This document shows positions 1 to 9,430 of a stretch of 64,000 bases of DNA, piece after piece. This stretch comes from Vibrio orientalis CIP 102891 = ATCC 33934 (GTDB taxonomy: Bacteria > Pseudomonadota > Gammaproteobacteria > Enterobacterales > Vibrionaceae). Both the position numbers and the translations under genes were made by a program. Each line of letters starts with the position of its first letter. The stretch's first letter is position 1. The notes below the pieces were generated by a model. It was not told the origin of the DNA. It was given only the letters and a program-made list of their open reading frames with translations, and did no database searches. The stretch covers positions 124,001 through 188,000 of the forward strand of contig NZ_ACZV01000005.1 in assembly GCF_000176235.1 (NCBI RefSeq). Direction: 5' to 3'.

Positions 1-883
1 GCCATTGGTGGCAATAGTCGATAAATGTTTTAAGCAGCGGGCTTTGGTACTTTTCTTTATGCACCAGTAGCCAAAAGCGTCGCTTCATATCAAGGGAGAG
101 TTTTAGTTCAACAACACGCCCATCTCTGATGGCTGGCTCGGCGGCGAGCTTCGAAAGGCAGCCTAATCCAAGCCCTGCTGAAACACTGTTGAGTAGCGCT
201 TCTGTGGTATTAAGTTGAAAGGATTCTTGCCAGTGCTCAATTCGCGGTGCGACGGTACGTAAAAAGAACTCTCTTGAACCAGATCCGGGTTCGCGCAGTA
301 TCCAGTCACTATTTTCAAGTGCGCCAATGGTTAGTGGCTGTCTGCTGGCCAATGGGTCATTCGGTGCACTGACGATGCACATTTCATCTTCACTAAACTG
401 AGTGGAAATTAACTGAGGGTGAAGGGTTTTTCCTTCAATCAAAGCAAGGTCGAGCTCATAATCGATCAGCTTCTCACAGATCAAAGCCGAGTTTGAGATA
501 AATAAGCTTTGCGATGTGTGCTGAGTTTCCGCGCGAAAGTCTCGCAGCAGATAGGGGGCGACCTGATTGCCTATCGTATCACTAGCGCCAATCTTTAACT
601 CTCCGGTTAATGTCTGGTCATTATCAAAAAGTTGTTCGATATCTTGCGCTCGCTCAATAAGCTCATCGGCTAATGGCAGTAACTTCTGTCCCTCTTGATT
701 AAGAATGAGACGGTTGTTGACGCGATCAAATAGGGAGTGGCCTATCTGCTTTTCTAATTCAGACAGCGCCATACTCACTGCTGCTTTGGATAGAAACAGT
801 GCTTCTGAAGCAGAAGTGAGCGTCTCGTGCTGAGTAATAGTAATGAATACTTTGAGCTGTTTGAGAGAAATGTTAGTAGCCAT
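1..883 (-). CDS. LysR-family transcriptional regulator (3' end cut by window edge)
   Basis: The reverse strand is open from an ATG at 883 to the window edge, about 294 codons without a stop, so the C-terminus lies outside. The N-terminus (residues about 3-63) is a winged helix-turn-helix of LysR type: it reads ISLKQLKVFITI, then SKAAVSMALSELEKQIG and LFDR. A type-2 periplasmic-binding-like effector domain follows, including LREPGSGSREFF in the second half, a segment typical of CysB/YeiE-like regulators. The gene is divergent from the transporter at 988, about 100 bp away. By the usual LysR arrangement it probably controls that neighbour, which is inference. The effector is unknown. Confidence 0.85.
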   Translation of the reverse strand, partial: MATNISLKQLKVFITITQHETLTSASEALFLSKAAVSMALSELEKQIGHSLFDRVNNRLILNQEGQKLLPLADELIERAQDIEQLFDNDQTLTGELKIGASDTIGNQVAPYLLRDFRAETQHTSQSLFISNSALICEKLIDYELDLALIEGKTLHPQLISTQFSEDEMCIVSAPNDPLASRQPLTIGALENSDWILREPGSGSREFFLRTVAPRIEHWQESFQLNTTEALLNSVSAGLGLGCLSKLAAEPAIRDGRVVELKLSLDMKRRFWLLVHKEKYQSPLLKTFIDYCHQW

Positions 884-987
884 AAGTCTCGTTAAGTTTG
901 TTTGAACGACTGTTTTAAATAATTAGATATTCTCGAACAATTAGCAAGCGTAAACTGGCTCCGTACTAAAGAGGTTGAGAGGCAACA

Positions 988-1956
988 ATGATTCAAGCAG
1001 CAAAAGCAAAAGTGATGGGAGCTCCAACTCCAATGGCGGGCTTAGCGCTAGGGATTGCCAGTTTAGGTTGGTGTTGGGAAAATGCCGCGCCATTTCACGG
1101 TTACGCTCAATGGAGCGGAGCAGCGATTGCCAGCGTACTATTGGCAATCTTAGCGGTGAAATTTTTATTTCATAATCACCTATTACGTGAAGATCTTGCT
1201 CACCCAGTGGTGGGTAGCGTAGTACCGACTTTCGCAATGGGTACTATGGTCGTCTCTGCATCGATTGGACACTTTTATCCTGTGGCAGGTGACTTAGTAT
1301 GGCTAGCGGCTGTTGGGTTGCATGTGGTGTTCCTTACTAGCTTCGTTTACCACCGCGCGCAGAGCTTTGAACTGCATCATATGGTGCCAAGCTGGTTTGT
1401 TCCGCCTGTTGGTATCATCGTTGCGGATGTCTCTTTTTCTGGTAACCCTAACTTGGCGATGGTTGCACATATTGCTCTAGTGTTTGGTATTGCGGCCTAT
1501 GCGGTGATGTTACCTATGATGATTTACCGCTTTATGTTTACTCACGAAGTGCCAGATGCAGCAAAACCAACTATGGCGATAATGGCTGCACCAGCAAGTC
1601 TTTCATTGGCAGGTTACTTAACCGTGACGACACAGCCATCACCGGTGATAATTGGGGTGTTATTTGGTATTGCAGTATTAATGACAGCGATTATTTACCT
1701 CGCTTTCTTTAAGCTATTACGCTTACCGTTTAGCCCAGGTTATGCAGCTTTTACCTTCCCTATGGTGATAGGCTCGACAGCGCTATTTAAATTATCTGCT
1801 TGGATGGAAAGTGTTGGCATCGCGCAGCAATATGTTGAGCAAGTACATTGGCTAGCAGGGTTAGAGCTAGTGGTTGCAACGCTAGTGGTGGGCTATGTTG
1901 CGGCACGTTACTTCCACTTCTATCAGCCTCATCGACATGTAGTGCGTAACGCGTAA
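988..1956 (+). CDS. TDT family transporter (TehA/SLAC1-like)
   Basis: This 322-residue integral membrane protein has about ten hydrophobic segments. It matches the tellurite-resistance/dicarboxylate transporter (TDT) family, which includes bacterial TehA and plant SLAC1 anion channels. The N-terminus PTPMAGLALGIASLGWCWE is the characteristic first helix, and GSVVPTFAMGTMVVSASIG follows near residue 75. Members move anions or small organic acids across the inner membrane. The real substrate here cannot be told from sequence, and tellurite resistance should not be assumed. The ATG at 988 is preceded by GAGAGGC, a good ribosome binding site. The divergent LysR gene upstream is the likely regulator. 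No tehB-like methyltransferase follows. Confidence 0.8.
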   Translation: MIQAAKAKVMGAPTPMAGLALGIASLGWCWENAAPFHGYAQWSGAAIASVLLAILAVKFLFHNHLLREDLAHPVVGSVVPTFAMGTMVVSASIGHFYPVAGDLVWLAAVGLHVVFLTSFVYHRAQSFELHHMVPSWFVPPVGIIVADVSFSGNPNLAMVAHIALVFGIAAYAVMLPMMIYRFMFTHEVPDAAKPTMAIMAAPASLSLAGYLTVTTQPSPVIIGVLFGIAVLMTAIIYLAFFKLLRLPFSPGYAAFTFPMVIGSTALFKLSAWMESVGIAQQYVEQVHWLAGLELVVATLVVGYVAARYFHFYQPHRHVVRNA

Positions 1957-2050
1957 CCTTTTGAGCTTTTCTAAGCTTATATTTATCAAGAAAACCGTGC
2001 ACTTATGCTAATCTCAATCCTAATTACGGCGAGAATAGTGTGAGTGCATT

Positions 2051-5000
2051 TTGTTTACTGTCTACCATTCCAACCAAGTGGATGTTTTAAAGTCTCTACT
2101 TGTCGAGCTGGTTCGGCTCAATCCTCTAGCAAATCCATTTGAAAAAGAGCAAATCTTGGTGCAAAGCCCAGGTATGTCTCAGTGGTTAAAAATGGAGTTG
2201 GCGAAAGAGTTTGGGGTAGCAGCGAACATTGACTTTCCACTCCCTGCGACCTTCATCTGGAACATGTTTACTGAGGTCCTGCCTGATGTACCTCAGCGCA
2301 GTGCCTTTAATAAAGAGTCGATGACTTGGAAGTTGATGCACATCTTGCCGGGCATGCTCAACACGCCAGAGTTTGACCCACTTAAACGTTATTTAGAGCA
2401 AGATGAAGATAGCTCTAAGCTCTACCAATTGTCTGAAAAAATCGCCGATATTTTTGATGGTTACTTAGTGTACCGCCCTGAGTGGATCGCCGCTTGGGAG
2501 GCAGGCCAAACCGTGGCAGAGCTAGAGGAAGAGCACCCTTGGCAGCCGATCTTATGGCAAGCGCTTTATGATCACACTTTGGCTTTAGGCCAGTCTCCAT
2601 ATCACCGTGCTAATTTATACGAGCACTTTATTGATACACTCGAAAACTATCAGGGTAACTTTGATCACTTACCTAAGCGCCTATTTGTATTTGGTATCAC
2701 CTCTTTGCCACCGCGTTATATGGACGCGTTAAAAGCGATTGGTGAGCATATTGATGTGCACTTGATGTTCACTAACCCATGTCGCTACTACTGGGGTGAA
2801 GTACGAGACAGAAAGTTCCTCGCCCGCCTAGCAGCAAAACATCGTAAACATGTGGTTTGGAATCAAGACCATTCTGAGCAGCATGGTGAAAGTGAACAAC
2901 TTAAAGGTTCATTGGAAGACAATTTGCTCGATGAGCTACATACTGATGCGGTAGGTAACAGCCTGCTAGCGTCAATGGGCAAGCTTGGCCGTGACAATAT
3001 GTATCTGTTGTCGCAATTAGAGTCACACGAAATTGAGGCATTTGTCGATGTCGAGCGCGATTCGCTGCTCCATCAACTGCAAGCAGATATCCTCAATCTA
3101 GAAGAGCACCAAGATGATCATCAGCTAGACAGTAGTTCACACAAGCAAGTAGTCACGCTGGGCGATAAATCTCTCAGCCTACATGCTTGCCATAGTCCGA
3201 TGCGTGAAGTGGAAGTACTGCATGACCAGTTGCTTGCAATGTTTGATGCTGACCCTAGTCTCAAGCCGCGTGACATCATAGTGATGGTCGCGGATATCAA
3301 TGCTTATAGCCCAGCGATTCAGGCGGTGTTTGGTAATGCGCCCGGTGAACGTTTTATTCCTTATTCGATCTCGGATCGTACCGCCGACCAAGAGAGCCCA
3401 ATCCTGAATGCGTTCATGCAACTGGTTAATCTGCCGAATACGCGCTGCCTTGCATCAGAGCTATTGGAGCTACTGGAAACTCCAGCAATATTGGCGCGAT
3501 TTGAACTAAGCGAAGATGAATTTATTTTAGCCAAACAGTGGGTAGAAGAGTCAGGGATCCGCTGGGGACTGAATCCGTCTACAGGGCATGAATTTGATCT
3601 GCCTGAGACGGCGCAAAACACCTGGCAGTTCGGCATTGAGCGCATGCTGTTAGGTTATGCGATGCCAGAATCAGCAGGTCTATTTGAGTCATCAACGGGT
3701 ACTTTAGCTCCCTATAACCAAGTACAAGGATTGGGCGCTGAGCTGGCGGGTAAACTGGCGCACTTTATTGAAACCGTTAGTGAGTATCGTCAAAAGCTAG
3801 TGCAAACTCAGTCGATTGATGAGTGGCGCGAAGTGCTAACTCTGCTTCTTGATGCATTCTTTAAAGTCGAACTAGAAGGCGAAGCGGCGCTTAAATCGAT
3901 TCGCGACACCTTAGCTAATCTAAAAGAGCAACTGACTGATGCTGCGTTTGAACAGCCACTCGCTCCCGCCATTATTGCTCAGTATCTACAAAATAAACTT
4001 TCTGGCACTCGGGTAAGTCAGCGTTTTCTCGCTGGACAAGTGAACTTCTGTACCTTGATGCCAATGCGCTCGATTCCATTTAGAGCAGTATGTTTGCTTG
4101 GCATGAACGATGGTGTCTATCCACGAACTGTGCCGCCGGAAGGGTTCGATCTGATGAATGGCCGAACCAAGCCCGGTGATCGTTCTCGTCGTGATGATGA
4201 TCGTTACCTATTTTTAGAAGCGATGCTCTCTGCGCAGCACTCCTTGTATATCAGTTATGTTGGCCGCTCGATTCAAGATAACACCGAGCGAGTGCCGTCA
4301 GTGCTGGTATCTGAGTTGATGGAGTATTGTCATCAGAACTATTGCCTAGAGGGTGATGAGCAATTGGCTTGCGATGAGTCCGGTGAAAAGCTGCTTGATG
4401 AGTTACTGACTCAGCACTCTATGGTGCCGTTTAGCAGCAGCGCTTTTTTAGGTGATTCACCAAGCTATGCCAAAGAGTGGCTTCCGGCCGCTAACCGCCA
4501 AGGTCAGGTAAGTGGCGAGTTTAATCAGCGCCTACAAGATTACCTGCTTGATGTGACTTACCCACTTGATTTAGACCTCGTCGAGCTGCAACGCTTTTGG
4601 CGCCTGCCTGTGCAGTACTTCTTTAACCGCCGCTTAAAGGTGATGTTCGAGCCGCCATTGCCAGTAATGGAAGATGATGAACCATTTATTCTTAATGGTT
4701 TGGAAAGCTATCAAATGCGCGACGGCCTGCTAGATAGTTTACTGAAGCGCCAGTTAGATAATGGGCAAGGCTCAGATACTAAAGCGATCATTAAAGCGTT
4801 TGTTGATGAACAGCGTGCGCAAGGCAAACTTCCGGTTGGTGCATTCGGCGATATTGAGTTTGAGACCAATCGAGTGCAAGCCGAAGAGTTGGTGGAGAAA
4901 CTGACTTTCCTTTGCGGTAATGACAATGACGACTTGGAAGTAAAACTGACGCTGGATGTGTTGGGCGAAGATAAAAAAATCCAACTGACTGGTTGGTTAA

Positions 5001-5515
5001 CTCAGCATTATCAGTCAGGCCTAGTCCGTTACCGCAGTGGTAAAATACGCTCACAAGACTACCTATCAGCGTGGATTGATCACCTTGCGATGTCTGCAAT
5101 GGGTCAAAGTAAACGCACTCATATGATTGGCTATGACAAAAAAGAGGGTGTGGTGCACTTAGTTTACCCACCTATTGCTGATGCAAATTATGCACTTTCG
5201 CTATTGTCTGAGTTAGTCCGCCTGTTTTATCAAGGCATGACAGAGCCACTGGCCTATTTCCCTAAAACAGCGCTTGCTTGTGTAGAGGCTGGATTCAGTC
5301 GCGGTAAATGGGTGGATGATGAAGAAAAGTCACTCAAGAAAATGGTCGATACGTTCAACGACAGTTTCATTGCTTCCGGTGAAGGAAATAACCCATACAT
5401 TGCCCGAATTTGGCCAAGTTGGAATGATGAACTGGCTACAAGCCTACGAACAATGAGTGCGCTAGTGCTGCAAACGGCACGCTTAGAAGCGATGACAAAT
5501 GAAGATATGCAATAA
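2051..5515 (+). CDS. recC: Exodeoxyribonuclease V gamma subunit RecC
   Basis: RecC is the subunit of the RecBCD helicase-nuclease that holds the complex together, splits the DNA strands and scans for Chi during double-strand break repair. The 1154-residue product is close to the usual length of about 1120-1160. It opens with FTVYHSNQVDVLKSLL and later has ILVQSPGMSQWLKMEL and ANIDFPLPATFIW, the conserved N-terminal block of RecC. The start is a TTG at 2051, which aligns with the family N-terminus. No better ATG exists upstream and the ribosome site is weak. It is followed by recB and recD. In E. coli ptrA lies between recC and recB, but here only about 250-300 bp of non-coding DNA separates them. 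Confidence 0.95.
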   Translation: MFTVYHSNQVDVLKSLLVELVRLNPLANPFEKEQILVQSPGMSQWLKMELAKEFGVAANIDFPLPATFIWNMFTEVLPDVPQRSAFNKESMTWKLMHILPGMLNTPEFDPLKRYLEQDEDSSKLYQLSEKIADIFDGYLVYRPEWIAAWEAGQTVAELEEEHPWQPILWQALYDHTLALGQSPYHRANLYEHFIDTLENYQGNFDHLPKRLFVFGITSLPPRYMDALKAIGEHIDVHLMFTNPCRYYWGEVRDRKFLARLAAKHRKHVVWNQDHSEQHGESEQLKGSLEDNLLDELHTDAVGNSLLASMGKLGRDNMYLLSQLESHEIEAFVDVERDSLLHQLQADILNLEEHQDDHQLDSSSHKQVVTLGDKSLSLHACHSPMREVEVLHDQLLAMFDADPSLKPRDIIVMVADINAYSPAIQAVFGNAPGERFIPYSISDRTADQESPILNAFMQLVNLPNTRCLASELLELLETPAILARFELSEDEFILAKQWVEESGIRWGLNPSTGHEFDLPETAQNTWQFGIERMLLGYAMPESAGLFESSTGTLAPYNQVQGLGAELAGKLAHFIETVSEYRQKLVQTQSIDEWREVLTLLLDAFFKVELEGEAALKSIRDTLANLKEQLTDAAFEQPLAPAIIAQYLQNKLSGTRVSQRFLAGQVNFCTLMPMRSIPFRAVCLLGMNDGVYPRTVPPEGFDLMNGRTKPGDRSRRDDDRYLFLEAMLSAQHSLYISYVGRSIQDNTERVPSVLVSELMEYCHQNYCLEGDEQLACDESGEKLLDELLTQHSMVPFSSSAFLGDSPSYAKEWLPAANRQGQVSGEFNQRLQDYLLDVTYPLDLDLVELQRFWRLPVQYFFNRRLKVMFEPPLPVMEDDEPFILNGLESYQMRDGLLDSLLKRQLDNGQGSDTKAIIKAFVDEQRAQGKLPVGAFGDIEFETNRVQAEELVEKLTFLCGNDNDDLEVKLTLDVLGEDKKIQLTGWLTQHYQSGLVRYRSGKIRSQDYLSAWIDHLAMSAMGQSKRTHMIGYDKKEGVVHLVYPPIADANYALSLLSELVRLFYQGMTEPLAYFPKTALACVEAGFSRGKWVDDEEKSLKKMVDTFNDSFIASGEGNNPYIARIWPSWNDELATSLRTMSALVLQTARLEAMTNEDMQ

Positions 5516-5812
5516 GGTCTTTGGAAACAAAGCAGTAAGGAAAGTAGGTGGCCGCCAGTAAATCATTATAGTGTAGGGCGTTCGCTGTACGGCCACAGGT
5601 CAGAGGGACCATGATTCTTTTGGTTTGTTGCAACGTTAAAGCTGCTCAACACATGGCGCGCATACTAACGGCTAGACACAGCTTCTGCCGTGAGAAAGAT
5701 CGCATAACATCCTAACTTTTGTAGGATAAATATGAATAACAACAGTTTTTAAGTCTGGATCACACTTATGTCTCACGAGATCCATAAGTTTTCAGCAAAA
5801 AGGCAGAATTTT

Positions 5813-8800
5813 ATGACAGCTACGTCAATGGTTACTCCGCTAAACACCATGACTTTTCCTCTTCATGGCGCTCGATTGATCGAGGCGTCAGCGGGGACGG
5901 GGAAAACCTTTACCATCGCAGGTTTATACCTACGATTGCTTTTGGGTCATGGTAGTCCAGAAACCAAGCATCAAGTGCCATTGACGGTTGATCAAATATT
6001 GGTGGTGACCTTTACTGAAGCCGCTACGGCTGAGTTGCGTGATCGTATCCGAGCGAGAATTCATGATGCTCGCTTGGCTTTTGCGCGCGGAAAAAGCAGC
6101 GATCCGGTTATTGAACCTCTGTTGGATGAAGTGAGTGACCATAAACAAGCCGCGGAAATTCTTCTTCAAGCTGAGCGCCAAATGGATGAGGCCGCGGTCT
6201 ACACCATTCACGGTTTTTGTCAGCGCATGCTTACTCAGAATGCCTTTGAATCAGGCAGCCGATTTAATAACGAATTCGTCACCGATGAGAGCCACCTAAA
6301 GGCGCAAATTGTAGCTGACTACTGGCGCAGAAATTTCTATCCGTTACCGCTTAATCTGGCTGGTGAGGTTCGCCGAATTTGGAATGCACCTGCCAATCTA
6401 CTCAGTGATGTTTCCAGCTATTTAACTGGTGCACCCCTTAGCCTCTCGGTCGCGGCGATGAGCGGCTCACTCGCTGATCTTCATCAGCAGAACTTAGCTA
6501 AGATAGATGAGCTGAAAGCATTATGGCGTGAACATCAAGATGATTTTCTCGCTCTGATCAGTGATTCTGATGTCAATAAACGCAGCTACACTAAGAAGTC
6601 ATTACCGACTTGGTTAGAAGCGGTGAGCCTGTGGGCGGCGACGGAAACAACCAGCTACGACTATCCAGATAAGCTGGAAAAGTTTGCCCAAAACGTATTG
6701 GTAGAGAAAACGCCAAAAGGTAACCCACCTCAGCACCAAGTATTTAATGCGATTGAAGATTTCTTAGCTGCGCCAATCAGTTTAAAAGCACCGATTCTGG
6801 CTCATGCGATTGAACATTGCCGCGACATGCTGGCTAAAGCGAAACAGCAGAAACAGTGGATGTCATTTGATGACCTGCTGACTAATTTATCTGCCGCCAT
6901 CGACCAAGATGAAGCCGAGCTATTGGCTAGTCGTATTCGCCAGCTTTATCCCGTCGCGATGATTGATGAATTCCAAGATACCGACCCACTGCAATACAGT
7001 ATTTTTAGCCGTATTTATCTTAATAACCCAGAATGCGGCCTATTTATGATCGGTGATCCAAAACAGGCGATTTATGGTTTCCGTGGCGCGGATATCTTTA
7101 CTTATATCAAAGCGCGTAATCAGGTTTCTTCCCACTTCACGTTAGGGACGAACTGGCGTTCAAGTGCCGATATGGTCGCAGCGGTAAACCAAGTCTTTGC
7201 TTTACCGAGCAGTCCATTTATCTACGATCAAGATATTCCGTTTCATCCGGTTAACCATAGCCCGAATGCTGAAAAACGCATTTGGACTATCGGTGGCCAA
7301 AAGCAACCTGCGCTGACCTATTGGCTACAAGATGCTGAAGATAAACCGCTACCCAAAGGTGAATATCTGCAAGCCATGGCTAAAGCGACTGCGGATCAGA
7401 TTCAAGCGGTGTTGACTTCTGCGCAGCAAGATTTGGCGTTTTTCGAAGACGGTAAAGGCAAGCATCAGATCCAAGCAGGCGATATTGCTGTTCTAGTGCG
7501 TACGGGTAATGAAGGTCGAATGGTTAAAGACGCTCTGGCCAAGCAGGGCATTGCCAGCGTTTACCTTTCGAACCGCGATAGCGTATTCACTTCAATGATC
7601 GCTCAAGACTTGCAGCGCCTTCTTCAAGCAGTATTAACGCCAGAAAATGATCGCGCGCTGCGTGCGAGCTTAGCTTCTGAAATGTTTGCGCTTGATGCTG
7701 GGGCTTTGGACAAACTCAATAACGATGAGAATGAGTGGGAAAGTGCCATCAATGAGTTTAAAGAGTACCGCAAACTCTGGACTCAACGTGGCGTACTGCC
7801 AATGTTGCGTGCTGTGATGAGCAAACGTCATATTGCAGAACGGTTATTGGAAGAAGAGGGCGGAGAGCGAACGTTAACTGACCTGATGCATATTGGTGAG
7901 TTGCTCCAACAAGCAAGCCAAGAGCTCGATAGTGACCATGGTTTGCTGCGTTGGTTAGCACAAGCGATCAGTGATGCTGAAAATGGTTTAGGTGGCAGTG
8001 AGGACCAGATTCAACGATTAGAATCGGAGCGGAACCTGGTTCAGATCGTCACGATTCATAAATCGAAAGGTTTGGAATATGACTTGGTGTTTTTGCCATT
8101 TGTACTTAGCTACCGCGAGGCGAGTGAAGCCAAGTATTACGATGCGGCGCAAGACAGGACTATCTTAGATATTACGAAGCAAGATGCGTCATTAGCTCAA
8201 GCTGACAAAGAACGTTTAGCCGAAGACTTACGTCTAATTTATGTGGCGTTAACCCGCGCCGTCTATGGCTGCTTTATTGGTGCTGCGCCGCTGCGCAATG
8301 GTCGCTCGACCAAAGAGCCTACCGGTGTCCACCACAGTGCGATGGGCTACCTACTCCAAGACGGTAAGGAAGGGGGCATTAGCGATTTGACCATGGCTAT
8401 CCAAAAGCATGTTGATGGTCTTGATGCGGTCCAGCTTTGTTCATTGCCACCAGAGCAACAGCAGGTTTTTACTCAAATTACGGGCGAGCCGCAGACGTTG
8501 ACTGCTCGAACACTATCTAATGAGATCGATCGTCACTGGCGCATCACCAGTTACTCAGGTTTAATCAAACAAGGTTCACATCACAGTGATGAGGCCTACA
8601 CCGACTTAATGCACCTCGATATCGATTCTTCTGATGAACAGGATGAAGAAGAACTGGTGGAACCCGAGCAATCTATCTTTACTTTTCCACGTGGAGCTAG
8701 GCCTGGTACTTTCTTGCATACGCTATTTGAAGAAGTTGAGTTTACCCAAAGCGCGAGCAGTGAAGAAAATACAGACATCATCATCCGTCTTCTGGAGAGT

Positions 8801-9430
8801 GAGCAGTTAGATCAGAGCTGGTTACCGGTTTTACAGCAGTTGATTGATACCGTGCTGGCGACACCTCTCGATGGGAAGCAACTAATCCTCAATCAAAAAG
8901 GACCAAGTCAGAGGTTGGTTGAGATGGAGTTCTTGCTGCCGATTGAAGTGTTGGCCGCTCCTGCTCTAAATCGCGTCATTCAACGTCACGATACCTTATC
9001 AGCCAAAGCGGGCGATCTTGGTTTTCATACTGTGCAGGGTATGTTGAAAGGCTTTATTGACTTGGTGTTTGAACATCAAGGTAAGTATTACGTCCTCGAC
9101 TGGAAATCGAACCATTTAGGGGATGATGTGAGTTACTACCACGGTCAGGCGCTTAATGGAGCGATGGCCGATCATCGTTACGACCTCCAGTACCAAATTT
9201 ATGCTCTGGCTCTACATCGGTTCTTACGTAGCCGCATTGCTAACTATGATTACGAACAGCATTTCGGCGGCGTCTATTACCTGTTCTTAAGAGGTATGGA
9301 CGGAGCGAGTGACCACGGTGTTTTTTCTGCCAAGCCAAGCCTCGAATTTCTTGATGATATGGACAAATTGATTGATGGTCAGCCGATTGACACTAAGCAT
9401 AATAATGCTGGCCAAATGGAGTTACTGTAA
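5813..9430 (+). CDS. recB: Exodeoxyribonuclease V beta subunit RecB
   Basis: RecB is the 3'-5' helicase and the sole nuclease of RecBCD. The Walker A motif EASAGTGKT sits at about residues 24-32 and the UvrD-type motif II DEFQDTDPLQY near 384. TIHKSKGLEY and RLIYVALTRA follow. The C-terminal nuclease domain carries GFIDLVFEHQGKYYVLDWKSN near 1080-1100, with the acidic and lysine residues of the RecB active site. An upstream ATG at 5768 would add 15 residues (MSHEIHKF...). I chose 5813 because E. coli RecB starts at about this distance from the Walker motif. Neither start has a strong ribosome site. The stop overlaps the recD start (TAATG), so the two are translationally coupled. The stretch 5516-5767 upstream holds no gene. 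Confidence 0.95.
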   Translation: MTATSMVTPLNTMTFPLHGARLIEASAGTGKTFTIAGLYLRLLLGHGSPETKHQVPLTVDQILVVTFTEAATAELRDRIRARIHDARLAFARGKSSDPVIEPLLDEVSDHKQAAEILLQAERQMDEAAVYTIHGFCQRMLTQNAFESGSRFNNEFVTDESHLKAQIVADYWRRNFYPLPLNLAGEVRRIWNAPANLLSDVSSYLTGAPLSLSVAAMSGSLADLHQQNLAKIDELKALWREHQDDFLALISDSDVNKRSYTKKSLPTWLEAVSLWAATETTSYDYPDKLEKFAQNVLVEKTPKGNPPQHQVFNAIEDFLAAPISLKAPILAHAIEHCRDMLAKAKQQKQWMSFDDLLTNLSAAIDQDEAELLASRIRQLYPVAMIDEFQDTDPLQYSIFSRIYLNNPECGLFMIGDPKQAIYGFRGADIFTYIKARNQVSSHFTLGTNWRSSADMVAAVNQVFALPSSPFIYDQDIPFHPVNHSPNAEKRIWTIGGQKQPALTYWLQDAEDKPLPKGEYLQAMAKATADQIQAVLTSAQQDLAFFEDGKGKHQIQAGDIAVLVRTGNEGRMVKDALAKQGIASVYLSNRDSVFTSMIAQDLQRLLQAVLTPENDRALRASLASEMFALDAGALDKLNNDENEWESAINEFKEYRKLWTQRGVLPMLRAVMSKRHIAERLLEEEGGERTLTDLMHIGELLQQASQELDSDHGLLRWLAQAISDAENGLGGSEDQIQRLESERNLVQIVTIHKSKGLEYDLVFLPFVLSYREASEAKYYDAAQDRTILDITKQDASLAQADKERLAEDLRLIYVALTRAVYGCFIGAAPLRNGRSTKEPTGVHHSAMGYLLQDGKEGGISDLTMAIQKHVDGLDAVQLCSLPPEQQQVFTQITGEPQTLTARTLSNEIDRHWRITSYSGLIKQGSHHSDEAYTDLMHLDIDSSDEQDEEELVEPEQSIFTFPRGARPGTFLHTLFEEVEFTQSASSEENTDIIIRLLESEQLDQSWLPVLQQLIDTVLATPLDGKQLILNQKGPSQRLVEMEFLLPIEVLAAPALNRVIQRHDTLSAKAGDLGFHTVQGMLKGFIDLVFEHQGKYYVLDWKSNHLGDDVSYYHGQALNGAMADHRYDLQYQIYALALHRFLRSRIANYDYEQHFGGVYYLFLRGMDGASDHGVFSAKPSLEFLDDMDKLIDGQPIDTKHNNAGQMELL

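Noticed and set aside
5732..5755. Leader peptide (MNNNSF) before recB
   Set aside because: A five- to six-codon frame with a possible ribosome site, but no amino-acid run or attenuator structure supports a role.
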